Made by a program: the position numbers and the translations under genes. The notes beneath the pieces were generated by a model that was given only the letters and a program-made list of their open reading frames with translations, was not told the origin of the DNA and searched no databases. From Planctomycetota bacterium (GTDB lineage: Bacteria; Planctomycetota; UBA1135; UBA2386), in assembly GCA_014192625.1 (NCBI GenBank), contig BJHM01000026.1, positions 1 through 53,495 on the forward strand: DNA of 53,495 nt, given 5' to 3'. Positions within the stretch are counted from its first letter, which is position 1. Each line of letters starts with the position of its first letter. Shown here piece after piece: positions 1 to 8,753 of this stretch.

Positions 1-78
1 GGCGGGTGCTTTGGGTGCGGCGGGTGCTTTGGGTGCAGCGGGTGCTTTGGGTGCGGCGGTGCTTTGGGCGCTTTGGGC
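1..78. repeat. 18-bp tandem repeat array (cut by window edge)
   Basis: Copies at 1-18, 19-36 and 37-54 are identical except for one base (unit GGCGGGTGCTTTGGGTGC). A 17-base copy follows at 55-71 and a partial copy at 72-78. The array continues to, and probably past, the left edge. Read on the minus strand, the copies before the 17-base unit give an Ala-Pro-Lys hexapeptide repeat. That frame has a stop at about 176-178 and no ATG after it, so I do not call a gene. Confidence 0.85.
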
Positions 79-140
79 TTGTGCCAACTGGGTTTTTGCC
101 CGCAGGCAGGACGCAGTGGGCCTGCCACAGCGACAGCAGT

Positions 141-166
141 CGAGGGCCGCTAGGTTGCGGCCCTCG
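141..166 (-). terminator. Hairpin downstream of the tRNA, possible terminator
   Basis: A perfect 10-bp stem (CGAGGGCCGC with GCGGCCCTCG) closes a 6-base loop. It begins 14 bases after the tRNA 3' end on the minus strand. No T-run follows on that strand, so it may be a factor-assisted terminator or a processing or stability hairpin. Confidence 0.5.
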
Positions 167-180
167 AGGCACTTTTAGAC

Positions 181-257
181 TGGTAGCAGGAGCCGGACTT
201 GAACCGGCGACCTATGCCTTATGAAGGCACCGCTCTAACCAACTGAGCTATCCTGCC
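181..257 (-). tRNA. tRNA-Met (anticodon CAU), elongator type
   Basis: The minus strand folds into a full cloverleaf with an encoded 3' CCA at 181-183. The acceptor stem is GGCAGGA with TCCTGCT, giving a G1-U72 wobble pair. The D arm is GCTC...GAGC, the anticodon stem is GTGCC with GGCAT, and the loop is TTCATAA, so the anticodon is CAU. The T arm is GCCGG TTCAAGT CCGGC. The anticodon stem lacks the three G-C pairs and the molecule lacks the unpaired position 1 of initiator tRNA. A lysidine-modified tRNA-Ile2 also has a CAU anticodon; the G1-U72 pair and the ...GCTACCA end favour elongator Met. Confidence 0.92.
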
Positions 258-312
258 ATACCGAGTGGTTGCCAGGCTTGGCAACACCTGGTGCCGCCAA
301 TCCTGGGCGGGG

Positions 313-341
313 AGTAAAGCGAGCGCGGCAAGCAACGTCAA
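313..341 (-). promoter_or_regulatory. Candidate promoter of tRNA-Met
   Basis: On the minus strand TTGACG (336-341) lies 17 bases before TTTACT (313-318). Spacing and the -35 box fit a sigma70-type promoter; the -10 box is a weak match. Transcription would start about 50 bases before the tRNA. Confidence 0.4.
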
Positions 342-610
342 CTCAGGAGGCTCGGTTGCCGAGAACGGTTGCTGCCGCAGATCTCATTTGCGCATGGGCT
401 AGTAACTTTTCTGCGGGGTGAACTAGATGCCGCGCGCGGGTGGCATGGACCCGTGGCAACGTTGCAGTTGACTCCAACGTTGCAGTGGGCTCCTTGGCCT
501 TGGTCACGCTTGCCTTGCCACTGCTTCTGTAGACCCCTACGAACGAAGTGTACCTTGGCCGGGGAGCCGTTTTTTGTGGACTGTTGCGCGCGAGCGCAGG
601 CCGCTGCGCC

Positions 611-738
611 AGATCGCCAGATCGCCAGATCGCCAGATCGCCAGATCGCCAGATCGCCAGATCGCCAGATCGCCAGATCGCCAGATCGCCAGATCGCCAG
701 ATCGCCAGATCGCCAGATCGCCAGATCGCCAGATCGCC
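611..738. repeat. Perfect 8-bp tandem repeat, 16 copies
   Basis: AGATCGCC is repeated 16 times without error, followed by two bases of a 17th copy. Perfect identity suggests recent expansion by slippage. It lies 64 bases beyond the stop of the second RND permease gene. Read as protein it would give an eight-residue repeat in every frame, with no sign of selection for any of them. It has no spacers, so it is not a CRISPR array. Confidence 0.95.
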
Positions 739-802
739 AGTGGGGCAGATTCGCAATCGTGCCAGCTCGTCAATGGCACCGGCAAAACCAGCGGTCCCGA
801 TG

Positions 803-3800
803 CTAGGCCTGCGGCCGCAAAAAGCCTGAGCAAATGCTTCGCAGCCAGCGCGTGAGGTCGTCGGCGAAGGTGTAGGCGAGCGGCACTGCAACGGAGGTAA
901 AGACCGTGCTAAAGGCGAGCCCGCCGGCGACCGCAATCGACAGGCCCTTGTAGCTGATGCCTTCGTTTGCTTCGCCAAAGATGGCCATCGGCAGGAGCCC
1001 GACGAAGGTGGTCGCGGCGGTCATAAAGATCGGGCGCATGCGCACGCGCACGCCTTCCCTGATGGCGGTGGCGCGGTCGAAGCCTTGCGCGCGCAACCGG
1101 CCAATGTAGTCGAGCAGCACGATGCCGTTGTTCACGACAATGCCGCACAGGATCAGCATGCCGATGATGCTCATCGAATCGACGTGGCCAAAAAACAGCA
1201 CCATCGACCAGGTCGCGCCAAACAGCGCGAACGGGATGGTGATCAAGATCGACAGCGGCAGGATCACCGATTCAAACAGAACGCCCATCAACAGGAAGAT
1301 CAACACGATCGACAGGGACATGGCGCGCAGTAGCTCGCTCACATCCTCCGCGGCTTTTTGAGTGGTGCGTTCCTCGGACCAGGAGTAGCCCGGTAGCAAC
1401 GGAAACGTCGGCATCAGGATCGCCAGCGCCGAGGACATTTGCTGCTGGGTGACGTCTTTTTTGCGCTTGCCGGTGAGCAGGACGTTGATCCGGCCATCCT
1501 GGCTCTCGATATCTTTGACGGTCTGTTTGAAGGCGATTTGGGAGATGTCGTTCAGTTGCTGGAAGCCGCCTTTGGTGGCCATCACGCGAGTGTCCTTCAG
1601 GTCGAGCAGGCTCGGTTTTTTGCGCGCGTCATATTGCGCGATGAGGCGCACCTCGCGGTCTGACTCTTCAAACTTGCCGAGCTCGTTGCCCTGCAGCCCG
1701 CTCGCCATCGTGCCGAGCACGGCTTCTGGCAGGATGCCGAGATCCTGCACGCGGTCGCGGTCGAGTTGCACGATGACTTCCTGTTGATCTTCGAGTGCCG
1801 GCACTTCGGCCTGCTCGACTTCGGGCAGGGTGCGCAGCCGTTCTTGCAAGGCGAGCGCGCGGGCCATCAGGTATTCGCTGTCGCGGCCGTAGAGGCGCAC
1901 GACGAAGTTGCCATCGTCCTGCTCGGCGGACTCGCTCCGGCCACCCATGCCGCGGCTGCCTTTTTCGCCGAGGTCGAGCTGCACGCCGGGAATGCGCGGC
2001 CAGTTGGCGAGGATGCGCAAGCGCAGCGCGTCGGCCTCGGCCTTTTGCGGGGCGTTCGGCAAGAACATCTCGACGCGGCCGGTCTTGCGGCCAAAGCGGC
2101 CGCCGATGGAGGTCACGCCCCACTCTTGCTTGTGCTCGTTGGCGTAGCTCTCAAACTGCATGAACAGGTCGTTCGCCTCCTTGAGTCCGGTGCCGCGCGG
2201 CATCGTGTAGTGCACCGCGATGTCGCCGTTCTGGAACGGGTCCATCCCGTCGCCCGACAGCTCAAGAAACTTGGTGGCGAAGTAGCTGGTGCTCAGCAGC
2301 AACACGCCGCTGGCGGTGATCCACAGCCGATGCCGCAAGCCAAAGTTGAGCACCCGTTCGTTGAATCGCAGCAGAAAAGACAGCGGCGAATATTGGCCAA
2401 AACCGGCGGCTTGGATCGTGCCGCCGCCGCCGAGCCAGTTGAGGGCCGAGGGCATCAGCAGCATCGCCACCAGCAGGCTCGCGATCAGCGCGGTCGACAG
2501 CGGCACGCCGACTGCGCCGAGCAACACCCGGCTGCTCGGGCTGCCGAGGAACGCCATCGGCAAGAACACGACGACCGACGACAGCGTCGACATCGTTACT
2601 GCGAGGCTCACCTCGCGCGTGCCGAGGATGCACGCGGCGCGCACGGGGTGACCTTGCTCGCGCAGGCGGCGGACGTTTTCCAAGACCACCACCGCGTTGT
2701 CGACCACCATGCCGACCGCGAGTGTCATGCCGCACATCGTGCAGATGTCGAGCGACTTGCCGCCGAAGTAGAGCTGTGCGCCTGCCGCCAGCAGGGTGAT
2801 CGGGATCGCCAGCGCGATCACGAGGGTCATCGCCCAGTTGCGCAGGAAATACCACAAGACGAGGAGTGCCAGCAGGCCGCCCTCGATGGCCGTCGACACG
2901 AGGTTGCCAAGGCCATCGCGGATAAACTTGCCCTGGTCAAACATCCAGCGCGCTTTGAGGCCCAAGAGGCGCGGGTCTTGTTCGAGTTCCAGCATCGCCA
3001 GATGCAGCGCATCGCTGGTGGCGACCGGGTTTGCATCAGCCGCGCCGCGAATCACCGCAGTGCAGGTGTATTTGCCATCAAAGCGCGAGAGCTCGTCGCG
3101 CACTTCGGGCCGCCGTTCGATGGTGGCGATATCGCCGAGCACGATGCCCGGACGGATCGGCAACTGCGCGATTTCTTTGGTGTCGTGAAACTTGCTGTCG
3201 ACCCGCACGAGGTAACTCTGGCGGTCATGCTCGACGTGGAGTTCGCCTATCGGCATCGCGAAGTTGTCAGTGCGAATCAGTTCCAGCACGGCGCCAAAAT
3301 CGAGGTGGTTGGCTTCAATCTTGTCGCGGTCAAACCAGATGCGGATCGACTCGTCGAGCAGCCCCCAGATGTCGATGCGGCCCACGCCGTCGACCGATTC
3401 GAGGCGGGTGCGAACGATCTGGTCGAGCTTGTGATTCCACTCCGGTCCTTGCGATGGCGTGAGGAACTGAACGAACGCCAACGGTGCCGAACTGCCGTCT
3501 TCCTTCCAGGTGAAGTAGCGGTCGACACCTTTGGGCCATTGCAGCATTGCCCGTTGCGTGCGGTCGCGGATCTCGGCGGCGGCGAGCCCGGGATTCATGT
3601 TCTCGTCAAGTCGTGCGGACACCCAGCCCGACCCGGAGCCAGCGCGGCTGCGCAGTTGCTTGAGCCCGGGAATCGTGCGGATCTTTTCCGCCAGCGGTTC
3701 GATGATCTTCTCGTGGATCTCTTGTGGCGATTGGTTTTGCCGCACCGGGATCCAGACGTTGATCTGGTTTTGTGTGATGCCGTCGGGGAGAAACCGCAGC

Positions 3801-3937
3801 GGCAATCGGCTGAAGGCGAGCAGGCCGATCACGAGCATGGCCAGCGTCACCATCAAGGTGGTGACGGGGCGGTCAACGAACAGGCCGATCAGGCCGCGAT
3901 GCGTCAAGCTCGCGGGCTTGGAGGTGGGTTCGCTCAT
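803..3937 (-). CDS. RND-family efflux permease (second of tandem pair)
   Basis: This is an inner-membrane, proton-driven efflux permease of the AcrB/RND superfamily, 1044 residues, the usual length. The first transmembrane helix lies near residues 27-47, followed by a large periplasmic loop, the TM2-6 block at about 350-490, a second loop and the TM8-12 block. The TM4 motif reads VGMVVDNAVVVLEN, keeping one acidic residue of the AcrB Asp-Asp pair. TM10 reads IVVNNGIVLLDY, with Asn where AcrB has its relay Lys. This pattern occurs in a large RND subgroup. Its ATG overlaps the stop of the preceding permease by 4 bp, so the two are translationally coupled and may form a mixed trimer as MdtB/MdtC do. 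The substrate cannot be told from sequence. It is the last gene of the operon. Confidence 0.93.
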   Translation of the reverse strand: MSEPTSKPASLTHRGLIGLFVDRPVTTLMVTLAMLVIGLLAFSRLPLRFLPDGITQNQINVWIPVRQNQSPQEIHEKIIEPLAEKIRTIPGLKQLRSRAGSGSGWVSARLDENMNPGLAAAEIRDRTQRAMLQWPKGVDRYFTWKEDGSSAPLAFVQFLTPSQGPEWNHKLDQIVRTRLESVDGVGRIDIWGLLDESIRIWFDRDKIEANHLDFGAVLELIRTDNFAMPIGELHVEHDRQSYLVRVDSKFHDTKEIAQLPIRPGIVLGDIATIERRPEVRDELSRFDGKYTCTAVIRGAADANPVATSDALHLAMLELEQDPRLLGLKARWMFDQGKFIRDGLGNLVSTAIEGGLLALLVLWYFLRNWAMTLVIALAIPITLLAAGAQLYFGGKSLDICTMCGMTLAVGMVVDNAVVVLENVRRLREQGHPVRAACILGTREVSLAVTMSTLSSVVVFLPMAFLGSPSSRVLLGAVGVPLSTALIASLLVAMLLMPSALNWLGGGGTIQAAGFGQYSPLSFLLRFNERVLNFGLRHRLWITASGVLLLSTSYFATKFLELSGDGMDPFQNGDIAVHYTMPRGTGLKEANDLFMQFESYANEHKQEWGVTSIGGRFGRKTGRVEMFLPNAPQKAEADALRLRILANWPRIPGVQLDLGEKGSRGMGGRSESAEQDDGNFVVRLYGRDSEYLMARALALQERLRTLPEVEQAEVPALEDQQEVIVQLDRDRVQDLGILPEAVLGTMASGLQGNELGKFEESDREVRLIAQYDARKKPSLLDLKDTRVMATKGGFQQLNDISQIAFKQTVKDIESQDGRINVLLTGKRKKDVTQQQMSSALAILMPTFPLLPGYSWSEERTTQKAAEDVSELLRAMSLSIVLIFLLMGVLFESVILPLSILITIPFALFGATWSMVLFFGHVDSMSIIGMLILCGIVVNNGIVLLDYIGRLRAQGFDRATAIREGVRVRMRPIFMTAATTFVGLLPMAIFGEANEGISYKGLSIAVAGGLAFSTVFTSVAVPLAYTFADDLTRWLRSICSGFLRPQA

Positions 3938-6900
3938 CGGTTTTTTCGAACTACCAGAGAGTAGACCAGCGGCACCAGCACGAGCGTGAGCAGCGTCGAA
4001 CTGATCAGGCCAGCGATCACTGTGATTGCCATCGGCGCACGCAACTCGATGCCGTCGGCGCTGCCGCCGAAGAACGGCAGCGAGGCGAGCCAGCCGGTTT
4101 GGGGCAGCAGGCCGACCAGCGTGGTCAGCATGGTCATCATCACGGGGCGCAGGCGGCTGATGGAGCCTCCCATTACAGCTTTGTCAAACGGAATGCCCTC
4201 GCTGCGCAGTTGATTGATCTGGTCGATCAGGATGATCGCGTTGTTGACGACGATGCCGGCGAGCACGATGCAACCGAGGAACACGATCACCGACAGGTCG
4301 GTGTTTGAAACATCGAGCACGAACACCACGCCGATCAACGCGAGTGGCACCGAGATCATGATGATCAAGGGCTGCAGCACGCTTTCAAACTGCGCGGCCA
4401 TGACGATGTAGACGAGGAACACCGCGAGTGCCAACGCCAGCAACAGGCTCTTGTTGCTGCGTTCGAGTTCTTGCTTCTGGCTGCCGATCCGCGCGGTGAT
4501 GCCAAGCGGCAGATGCAGCTCGGCGATCGCCGCCTCGGCGCGCAGCTGCGTGCTGCTCAGGTCAAAGCCGCGCAACTGGGCGTGCACCTCGGCGCCGCGC
4601 ACGTTGCCGAGCCGCCGGATCTCGCTCGGCCCTTCGCGGCGCAGGATCTCCGCCACCGACGACAGCGGGATTTCGGGGATGCCTTTGGGGTTGATGTTTA
4701 CTGCGCGCAGGCGTTCCTCACTGTCCATCTCGGAGCGGTCGACGCGCACGCGCATGTCGATCTTGCGTTCGCGCTCGACGAACATGGTTGGGATGTCGCC
4801 GAGCACCTTGGTCCGCAGGATGCGCGAGGTGGCCTCTGCCTGCAGTGACAGTGCGGCGAGCTTGTCGCGGTCCAGCTTGATGGTGAGTTCGGGGTTGCCG
4901 CGCTGCAACGTTGCACGCACAAAGCCGAGTTGTGGCACTGCCTGCAGTGCCTGCACTACTTGTTCGCAACCGAGCCGCAGGTTGGTGAGGTCGTGGCCGA
5001 TCACTTCGATTACTAGGTCAGCCTGAAACTGCAGGATGCTGGCGGTCGCAAAGCGATGCGATTGCACCGCCGGTTCTTTCATCACGATGCGTGAGATCGC
5101 GGCGCGGACGCGCTGCTCCTGCGCGGCGCGATGGTGCGTTTCGGTGAGCACCACTTGGATGCGCGCCGAATGCTTGCCGGCTTCGCTGTCGTTGAGTTCT
5201 TCAGGGTCGACACCGGCAGCGAGAAACGTGCGTGACACATCGGGCAGCAGGGTTACTTGTTGCTCGATGGCGCGCATCACTGCGTCGGTCGCACGCACCG
5301 TTGCTGAGCGCGGCAGGAAAGCCTCGACGTAGAACTCGCCCTGATGCACCTCGGGCAGGATCTCTTGGCCGAGCGTGCGGCCGCGCCACAGCGAGAGCGA
5401 GAGCAGCAAAAGCACCGCGAGTATTACCTTGCCCGGATTTGCGATCGCCGTGCGCAGGATTGGCGGATACGCGAGCTCGACAAGGCGGTAGACGCGCAAA
5501 AACATGCTGGCAAGCGGCGCCATCAGGAGGTGGATGCAGCGGCCGAAGAATCGCAAGGTGCGCTGCAAAAACCAGAGGACACTGGTGATGATCGCGCTCA
5601 CAAAACGCAGGACCGGGTTTTGTAAAACGAGCGGCGGCTCGTTCGTTGTGGCGGTGGTTGGTTCGCGCATGTTGCCGCCGAGTGCGGCGAGCATTGGCAC
5701 CAGGAACAACGCCACCGGGATCGAGATCAGCTGTGCGTAGACGACGGTCAGTGCGAGGTCCGAGAACAGTTGGCCAGCGATGCCTTCGACGAACACGATC
5801 GGAAAAAACACTGCCACCTGCGTCAGCGTGCTGGCAAACACCGCGCTGCCCATGCGGCGCGTGCCTTCGATCACGGCGGTGGCGGGATCGACGCCGCTCT
5901 CGCGCAACTTGGTGATCGATTCGAGCACCACGATGGAGTTGTCGAGCAACATGCCGACGCCGAGCGCAAGACCGCCGAGCGACATGATGTTCAGGTCGAT
6001 GCCGCCGATGAACATCGGCGCAAACGTTGCGATCAGACTCGCCGGGATCGACAGCGCGAGCACCAGCGTCGTGAAATACGACCGCAGGAACAGGTAGAGC
6101 ACGAACACCGAAAGCAGGCCGCCCTGCCACGCGTTGGCGAGCACCTCATCAACCGCGTCACGCACAAAGCGCGACTGGTCGAGCAGCAGCACCGGCTCGA
6201 TGCCCTGAGTGCGCATGCCAAACGCCAGGTAATCCTTCATCGCCTCCCGTTCGCGCAGCTTTGCCTGGCGCGCGACCGGGTCTTTGTCGAGTTCTTTCGG
6301 CAGCGGCTCAAGGTGCAGTCCACTTGCCACCTGGCGTTGCTGCAGGTCGGTGCCAAACACCCGTTCGCGCACCTGCCGACAGATGTCGATGATGTTGGCA
6401 TCAGCCTGTTTTTGGACATCGATCAGCACGCAAGGCTTGCCGCCGATGCGTGCGATCACTTCGGGGTCGGCTGGCACGCGCGTGACCTTGGCTACTTCGC
6501 CGAGCCGGATGTGCGAGCCGTTCTGGCTCTTTAGGATCGTGTTCTCGATGTCCGCGATGGAGCGATACTCGTTCAGTGCGCGGACCAAAAACTCGGTGTT
6601 ACTTTCCTCGATCGAGCCGGATGCCGAGTTCATGTTCTCACTGGCCAAACGGCGCGCTACCGCGTTGATGTCGAGGCCCTTGGCGGCGAGTGCTTGCTCG
6701 TCGATTGCGACCCTGATCTCCTCGATCTCGCCGCCGCGCAGTTTTACGGCGGCGACACCCGCGATCTGCGCCAGTTGTTCTTCCAGCTCAATATCGGCGA
6801 AACGGCGCAGTGAAACCTGGTCTGCGCCCTTGGTCGTAGCGTCCGCAGCAAGGATGCCAAACGTGATCACCGGCGCTTGGCTCGGGTCGTAACGCAGCAC

Positions 6901-7308
6901 GATCGGCTTGTCCGCACCGGGCGGTGGGAAGAAGCGATCGAGCCGCTCGCGCACGTCTGCTGCGGCGAAGGTCATCGACGTGCCCCAGCGGAACTCCAGC
7001 ACCACGTCGGACACGCCGGGCCGACTCACGGAGTAAGCGCGCCGGATACCAGGCACCACGGCGACCAACTCCTGCACGCGTTCGCTGATGCGCTCTTCAA
7101 CGTCGCGCGGGCTGGCACCGGCAAACTGGGTGCGCACCGTGACGGTGGGATAGGCGACATCGGGCAGCAGGTTGACCGGCAGGCTGCCGAGGCCAACCAG
7201 GCCAAACACGCAGATGGCCAGCGCGATCATCGTGATGGCCACCGGGCGGCGCACCGTTAAGGCAAACAGGGAGCGGTCGCGCGCGCTCAATTCATCTAGC
7301 TCGCTCAT
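3934..7308 (-). CDS. RND-family efflux permease (first of tandem pair)
   Basis: This RND permease has 1124 residues, about 80 more than usual. The first TM is near residues 20-45. TM4 carries GVGMLLDNSIVVLE and TM10 carries GIVVNNAIILID, the same Asp-Asn and Asn-Asn pattern as its neighbour. The extra length lies after the first TM block, at about 550-640, where a Thr-rich linker and hydrophobic helices precede the second half. It starts 5 bases after the adaptor stop and overlaps the next permease start by 4 bp (ATGA). Both halves are complete and I see no frameshift. It probably pairs with the adaptor at 7314 and the second permease. No TolC-type outer-membrane channel is present in the window. 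Confidence 0.93.
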   Translation of the reverse strand: MSELDELSARDRSLFALTVRRPVAITMIALAICVFGLVGLGSLPVNLLPDVAYPTVTVRTQFAGASPRDVEERISERVQELVAVVPGIRRAYSVSRPGVSDVVLEFRWGTSMTFAAADVRERLDRFFPPPGADKPIVLRYDPSQAPVITFGILAADATTKGADQVSLRRFADIELEEQLAQIAGVAAVKLRGGEIEEIRVAIDEQALAAKGLDINAVARRLASENMNSASGSIEESNTEFLVRALNEYRSIADIENTILKSQNGSHIRLGEVAKVTRVPADPEVIARIGGKPCVLIDVQKQADANIIDICRQVRERVFGTDLQQRQVASGLHLEPLPKELDKDPVARQAKLREREAMKDYLAFGMRTQGIEPVLLLDQSRFVRDAVDEVLANAWQGGLLSVFVLYLFLRSYFTTLVLALSIPASLIATFAPMFIGGIDLNIMSLGGLALGVGMLLDNSIVVLESITKLRESGVDPATAVIEGTRRMGSAVFASTLTQVAVFFPIVFVEGIAGQLFSDLALTVVYAQLISIPVALFLVPMLAALGGNMREPTTATTNEPPLVLQNPVLRFVSAIITSVLWFLQRTLRFFGRCIHLLMAPLASMFLRVYRLVELAYPPILRTAIANPGKVILAVLLLLSLSLWRGRTLGQEILPEVHQGEFYVEAFLPRSATVRATDAVMRAIEQQVTLLPDVSRTFLAAGVDPEELNDSEAGKHSARIQVVLTETHHRAAQEQRVRAAISRIVMKEPAVQSHRFATASILQFQADLVIEVIGHDLTNLRLGCEQVVQALQAVPQLGFVRATLQRGNPELTIKLDRDKLAALSLQAEATSRILRTKVLGDIPTMFVERERKIDMRVRVDRSEMDSEERLRAVNINPKGIPEIPLSSVAEILRREGPSEIRRLGNVRGAEVHAQLRGFDLSSTQLRAEAAIAELHLPLGITARIGSQKQELERSNKSLLLALALAVFLVYIVMAAQFESVLQPLIIMISVPLALIGVVFVLDVSNTDLSVIVFLGCIVLAGIVVNNAIILIDQINQLRSEGIPFDKAVMGGSISRLRPVMMTMLTTLVGLLPQTGWLASLPFFGGSADGIELRAPMAITVIAGLISSTLLTLVLVPLVYSLVVRKNR

Positions 7309-7313
7309 GGCGC

Positions 7314-8597
7314 TCAGCTTTTCTTGGACTCTGGCTTCTTGCTACCGGCGGTCGCTTCCGCGGCGGCAGGCTTCTCCAACTCCGCAGCCGGCTCGGCGAG
7401 GATCACCGCGGACTCGTCTTTGAGGTCCTCGTGGCCGCTCACGATCACCAACTCGCCCGGTTGCAATCCGGCGGGGCCGCGGTTGCGGCACTCAACGAAG
7501 TCCTGCTGCTCAAGACCAGGATCAAGGTCGATGCGGGAGGCCTTGTTGTCACGCAACACCATGACGACTGAGACGTCGCCCTCGGACAACACTGCGGCCT
7601 TTGGCACCATCAGTGCCTCCCGCATGCTCTCGGCGAGGATCCGCGCGCGCACGAACATGCCGTGCAACAGTGTGCCTGAGTCGCTGGCACGAACGCGCAT
7701 TCGCAGGCGGAAGTGGCCGCTCTCCTTGTCGATCACCGGGCTGATCAGGTCGATGTCGGCGGTAAAGTTGCGGCCCGGTAGCGCGTCCGAGAGGAACATG
7801 ACTTGCTTTGCATTGCGCACCAAGTCGAGTTCGGACTGCGGCCGGTCGAGCCACGCGATGATGTTGTCTGGATCCACCATGTCGAACAACGGCGCGCCAG
7901 CAGTCAGGGTCGCACCATCGGCGGCGTAGCGCTTGCTGATCACGCCAGCGAACGGCGCGGTGATCTTGTGGTGCTCGATGCGCACCTCAAGCTCGCGGAT
8001 TTTGGCGTCGAGTTCCGCAACCAGGTTGCCGATGCGGACGACATCGAGCTTGCTCTTGCGCTCGTTGAACTCAGCGACCTTGGCACTTTCTTCGGTGCCC
8101 TGAAACGCCAGCTCAGAATCCTGCAGCGCCTTTGGCGAGACGAATTCGGCGTTCATTTGGGACTGGCGGTCAAACTCGGCCTTGGCCCTTCGGCAATCGA
8201 TGGCGGCTTGCGCGCGGCGGCGACCGGCGGCCTCAACTTCGAGGCCGGCGAGTTCTTGGTCGACCTGCTTGCCAGCGCGTTGCACGACCAACTGCTCCTT
8301 CGCCGAACTGATCTCGCGCGAATCGATTTCGGCCAACAGGGTGCCCTTTGCCACCTTCGAGCCCTCGTCCACGAACAAATGCCGCACGCAACCGCTGACC
8401 GAAGTGGCGATCTTGTCCTGATGTTCTGACTCCAAGAAGCCGGTGGTGCGGATTTCGCGCTGGATCTGGCGCAGTTCGGCGGGCACGGCGCGGACCAGCC
8501 TTTTGGCCGTGGCGCTGTTCTCTTTGGCGGTCTCGCTATTGGCGCCGGCGCAGGCAGCAATAGTGATCAGCAGCCAGCAAGGGTTGAATCGGGGCAT
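7314..8597 (-). CDS. RND efflux adaptor (membrane fusion protein), lipoprotein
   Basis: This periplasmic adaptor links RND pumps to an outer-membrane channel. The 427-residue protein starts with a lipoprotein signal with a lipobox (IAAC, Cys16), so it is probably membrane-anchored by lipid. Next comes a half biotinyl-lipoyl segment (about 50-80, with VDEGSKVAKGTLLAEID), a helical hairpin (about 85-185), the second lipoyl half (ITAPFAGVISKRYAADG) and a beta-barrel with membrane-proximal domains. The C-terminal tail is Ala/Glu/Lys-rich. It is the first gene of the operon, 5 bp before the 1124-residue permease. The region upstream (8598-8753) is shared with the divergent moeA. Confidence 0.92.
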   Translation of the reverse strand: MPRFNPCWLLITIAACAGANSETAKENSATAKRLVRAVPAELRQIQREIRTTGFLESEHQDKIATSVSGCVRHLFVDEGSKVAKGTLLAEIDSREISSAKEQLVVQRAGKQVDQELAGLEVEAAGRRRAQAAIDCRRAKAEFDRQSQMNAEFVSPKALQDSELAFQGTEESAKVAEFNERKSKLDVVRIGNLVAELDAKIRELEVRIEHHKITAPFAGVISKRYAADGATLTAGAPLFDMVDPDNIIAWLDRPQSELDLVRNAKQVMFLSDALPGRNFTADIDLISPVIDKESGHFRLRMRVRASDSGTLLHGMFVRARILAESMREALMVPKAAVLSEGDVSVVMVLRDNKASRIDLDPGLEQQDFVECRNRGPAGLQPGELVIVSGHEDLKDESAVILAEPAAELEKPAAAEATAGSKKPESKKS

Positions 8598-8719
8598 GTT
8601 GGACAGTTCGGACTAGGGGGCAGCAGCGGATTCGCGGTTGCCAATGAATTGACAACATACTGGAGAATGCTGGTGGCCAGCAGCATCGATCACAATCAGT
8701 TGTGGGAAGTCGTTGCCAC

Positions 8720-8738
8720 TGCCAAAGGTGCTTTGGCA
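8720..8738 (+). promoter_or_regulatory. Perfect hairpin in the moeA leader
   Basis: TGCCAAAG, GTG, CTTTGGCA form a perfect 8-bp stem with a 3-base loop, ending 15 bases before the moeA ATG. It could be a transcript hairpin that affects initiation, or a protein-binding palindrome between the divergent RND operon and moeA. No T-run follows, so it is not a standard terminator. Confidence 0.4.
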
Positions 8739-8753
8739 AGATCGCACTTCAAG

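Larger units (their letters stand above)
258..802. other. Noncoding stretch between tRNA and RND operon end
   Basis: No convincing gene was found. ORFs here are created by the octamer array at 611-738, which is open in several frames because its unit is not a multiple of three. The stretch also holds the tRNA promoter candidate and a 12-base direct repeat (CAACGTTGCAGT, two copies 6 bases apart at about 457-486). I see no clear terminator for the RND operon. Confidence 0.6.

Noticed and set aside
6-224. 72-codon plus-strand ORF over the left array and tRNA
   Set aside because: It overlaps the tRNA and is repeat-derived.
611-738. Possible CRISPR array
   Set aside because: Units are contiguous with no spacers and far too short.
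343-978. ORFs on both strands across the octamer array
   Set aside because: They stay open because the 8-bp repeat has no stop in any frame; the rest is unlike protein and overlaps the RND gene end.
1766-3964. 732-codon plus-strand ORF opposite the RND permease
   Set aside because: It is the antisense shadow of a clear RND gene; composition is His/Arg/Gln-rich with no domain.
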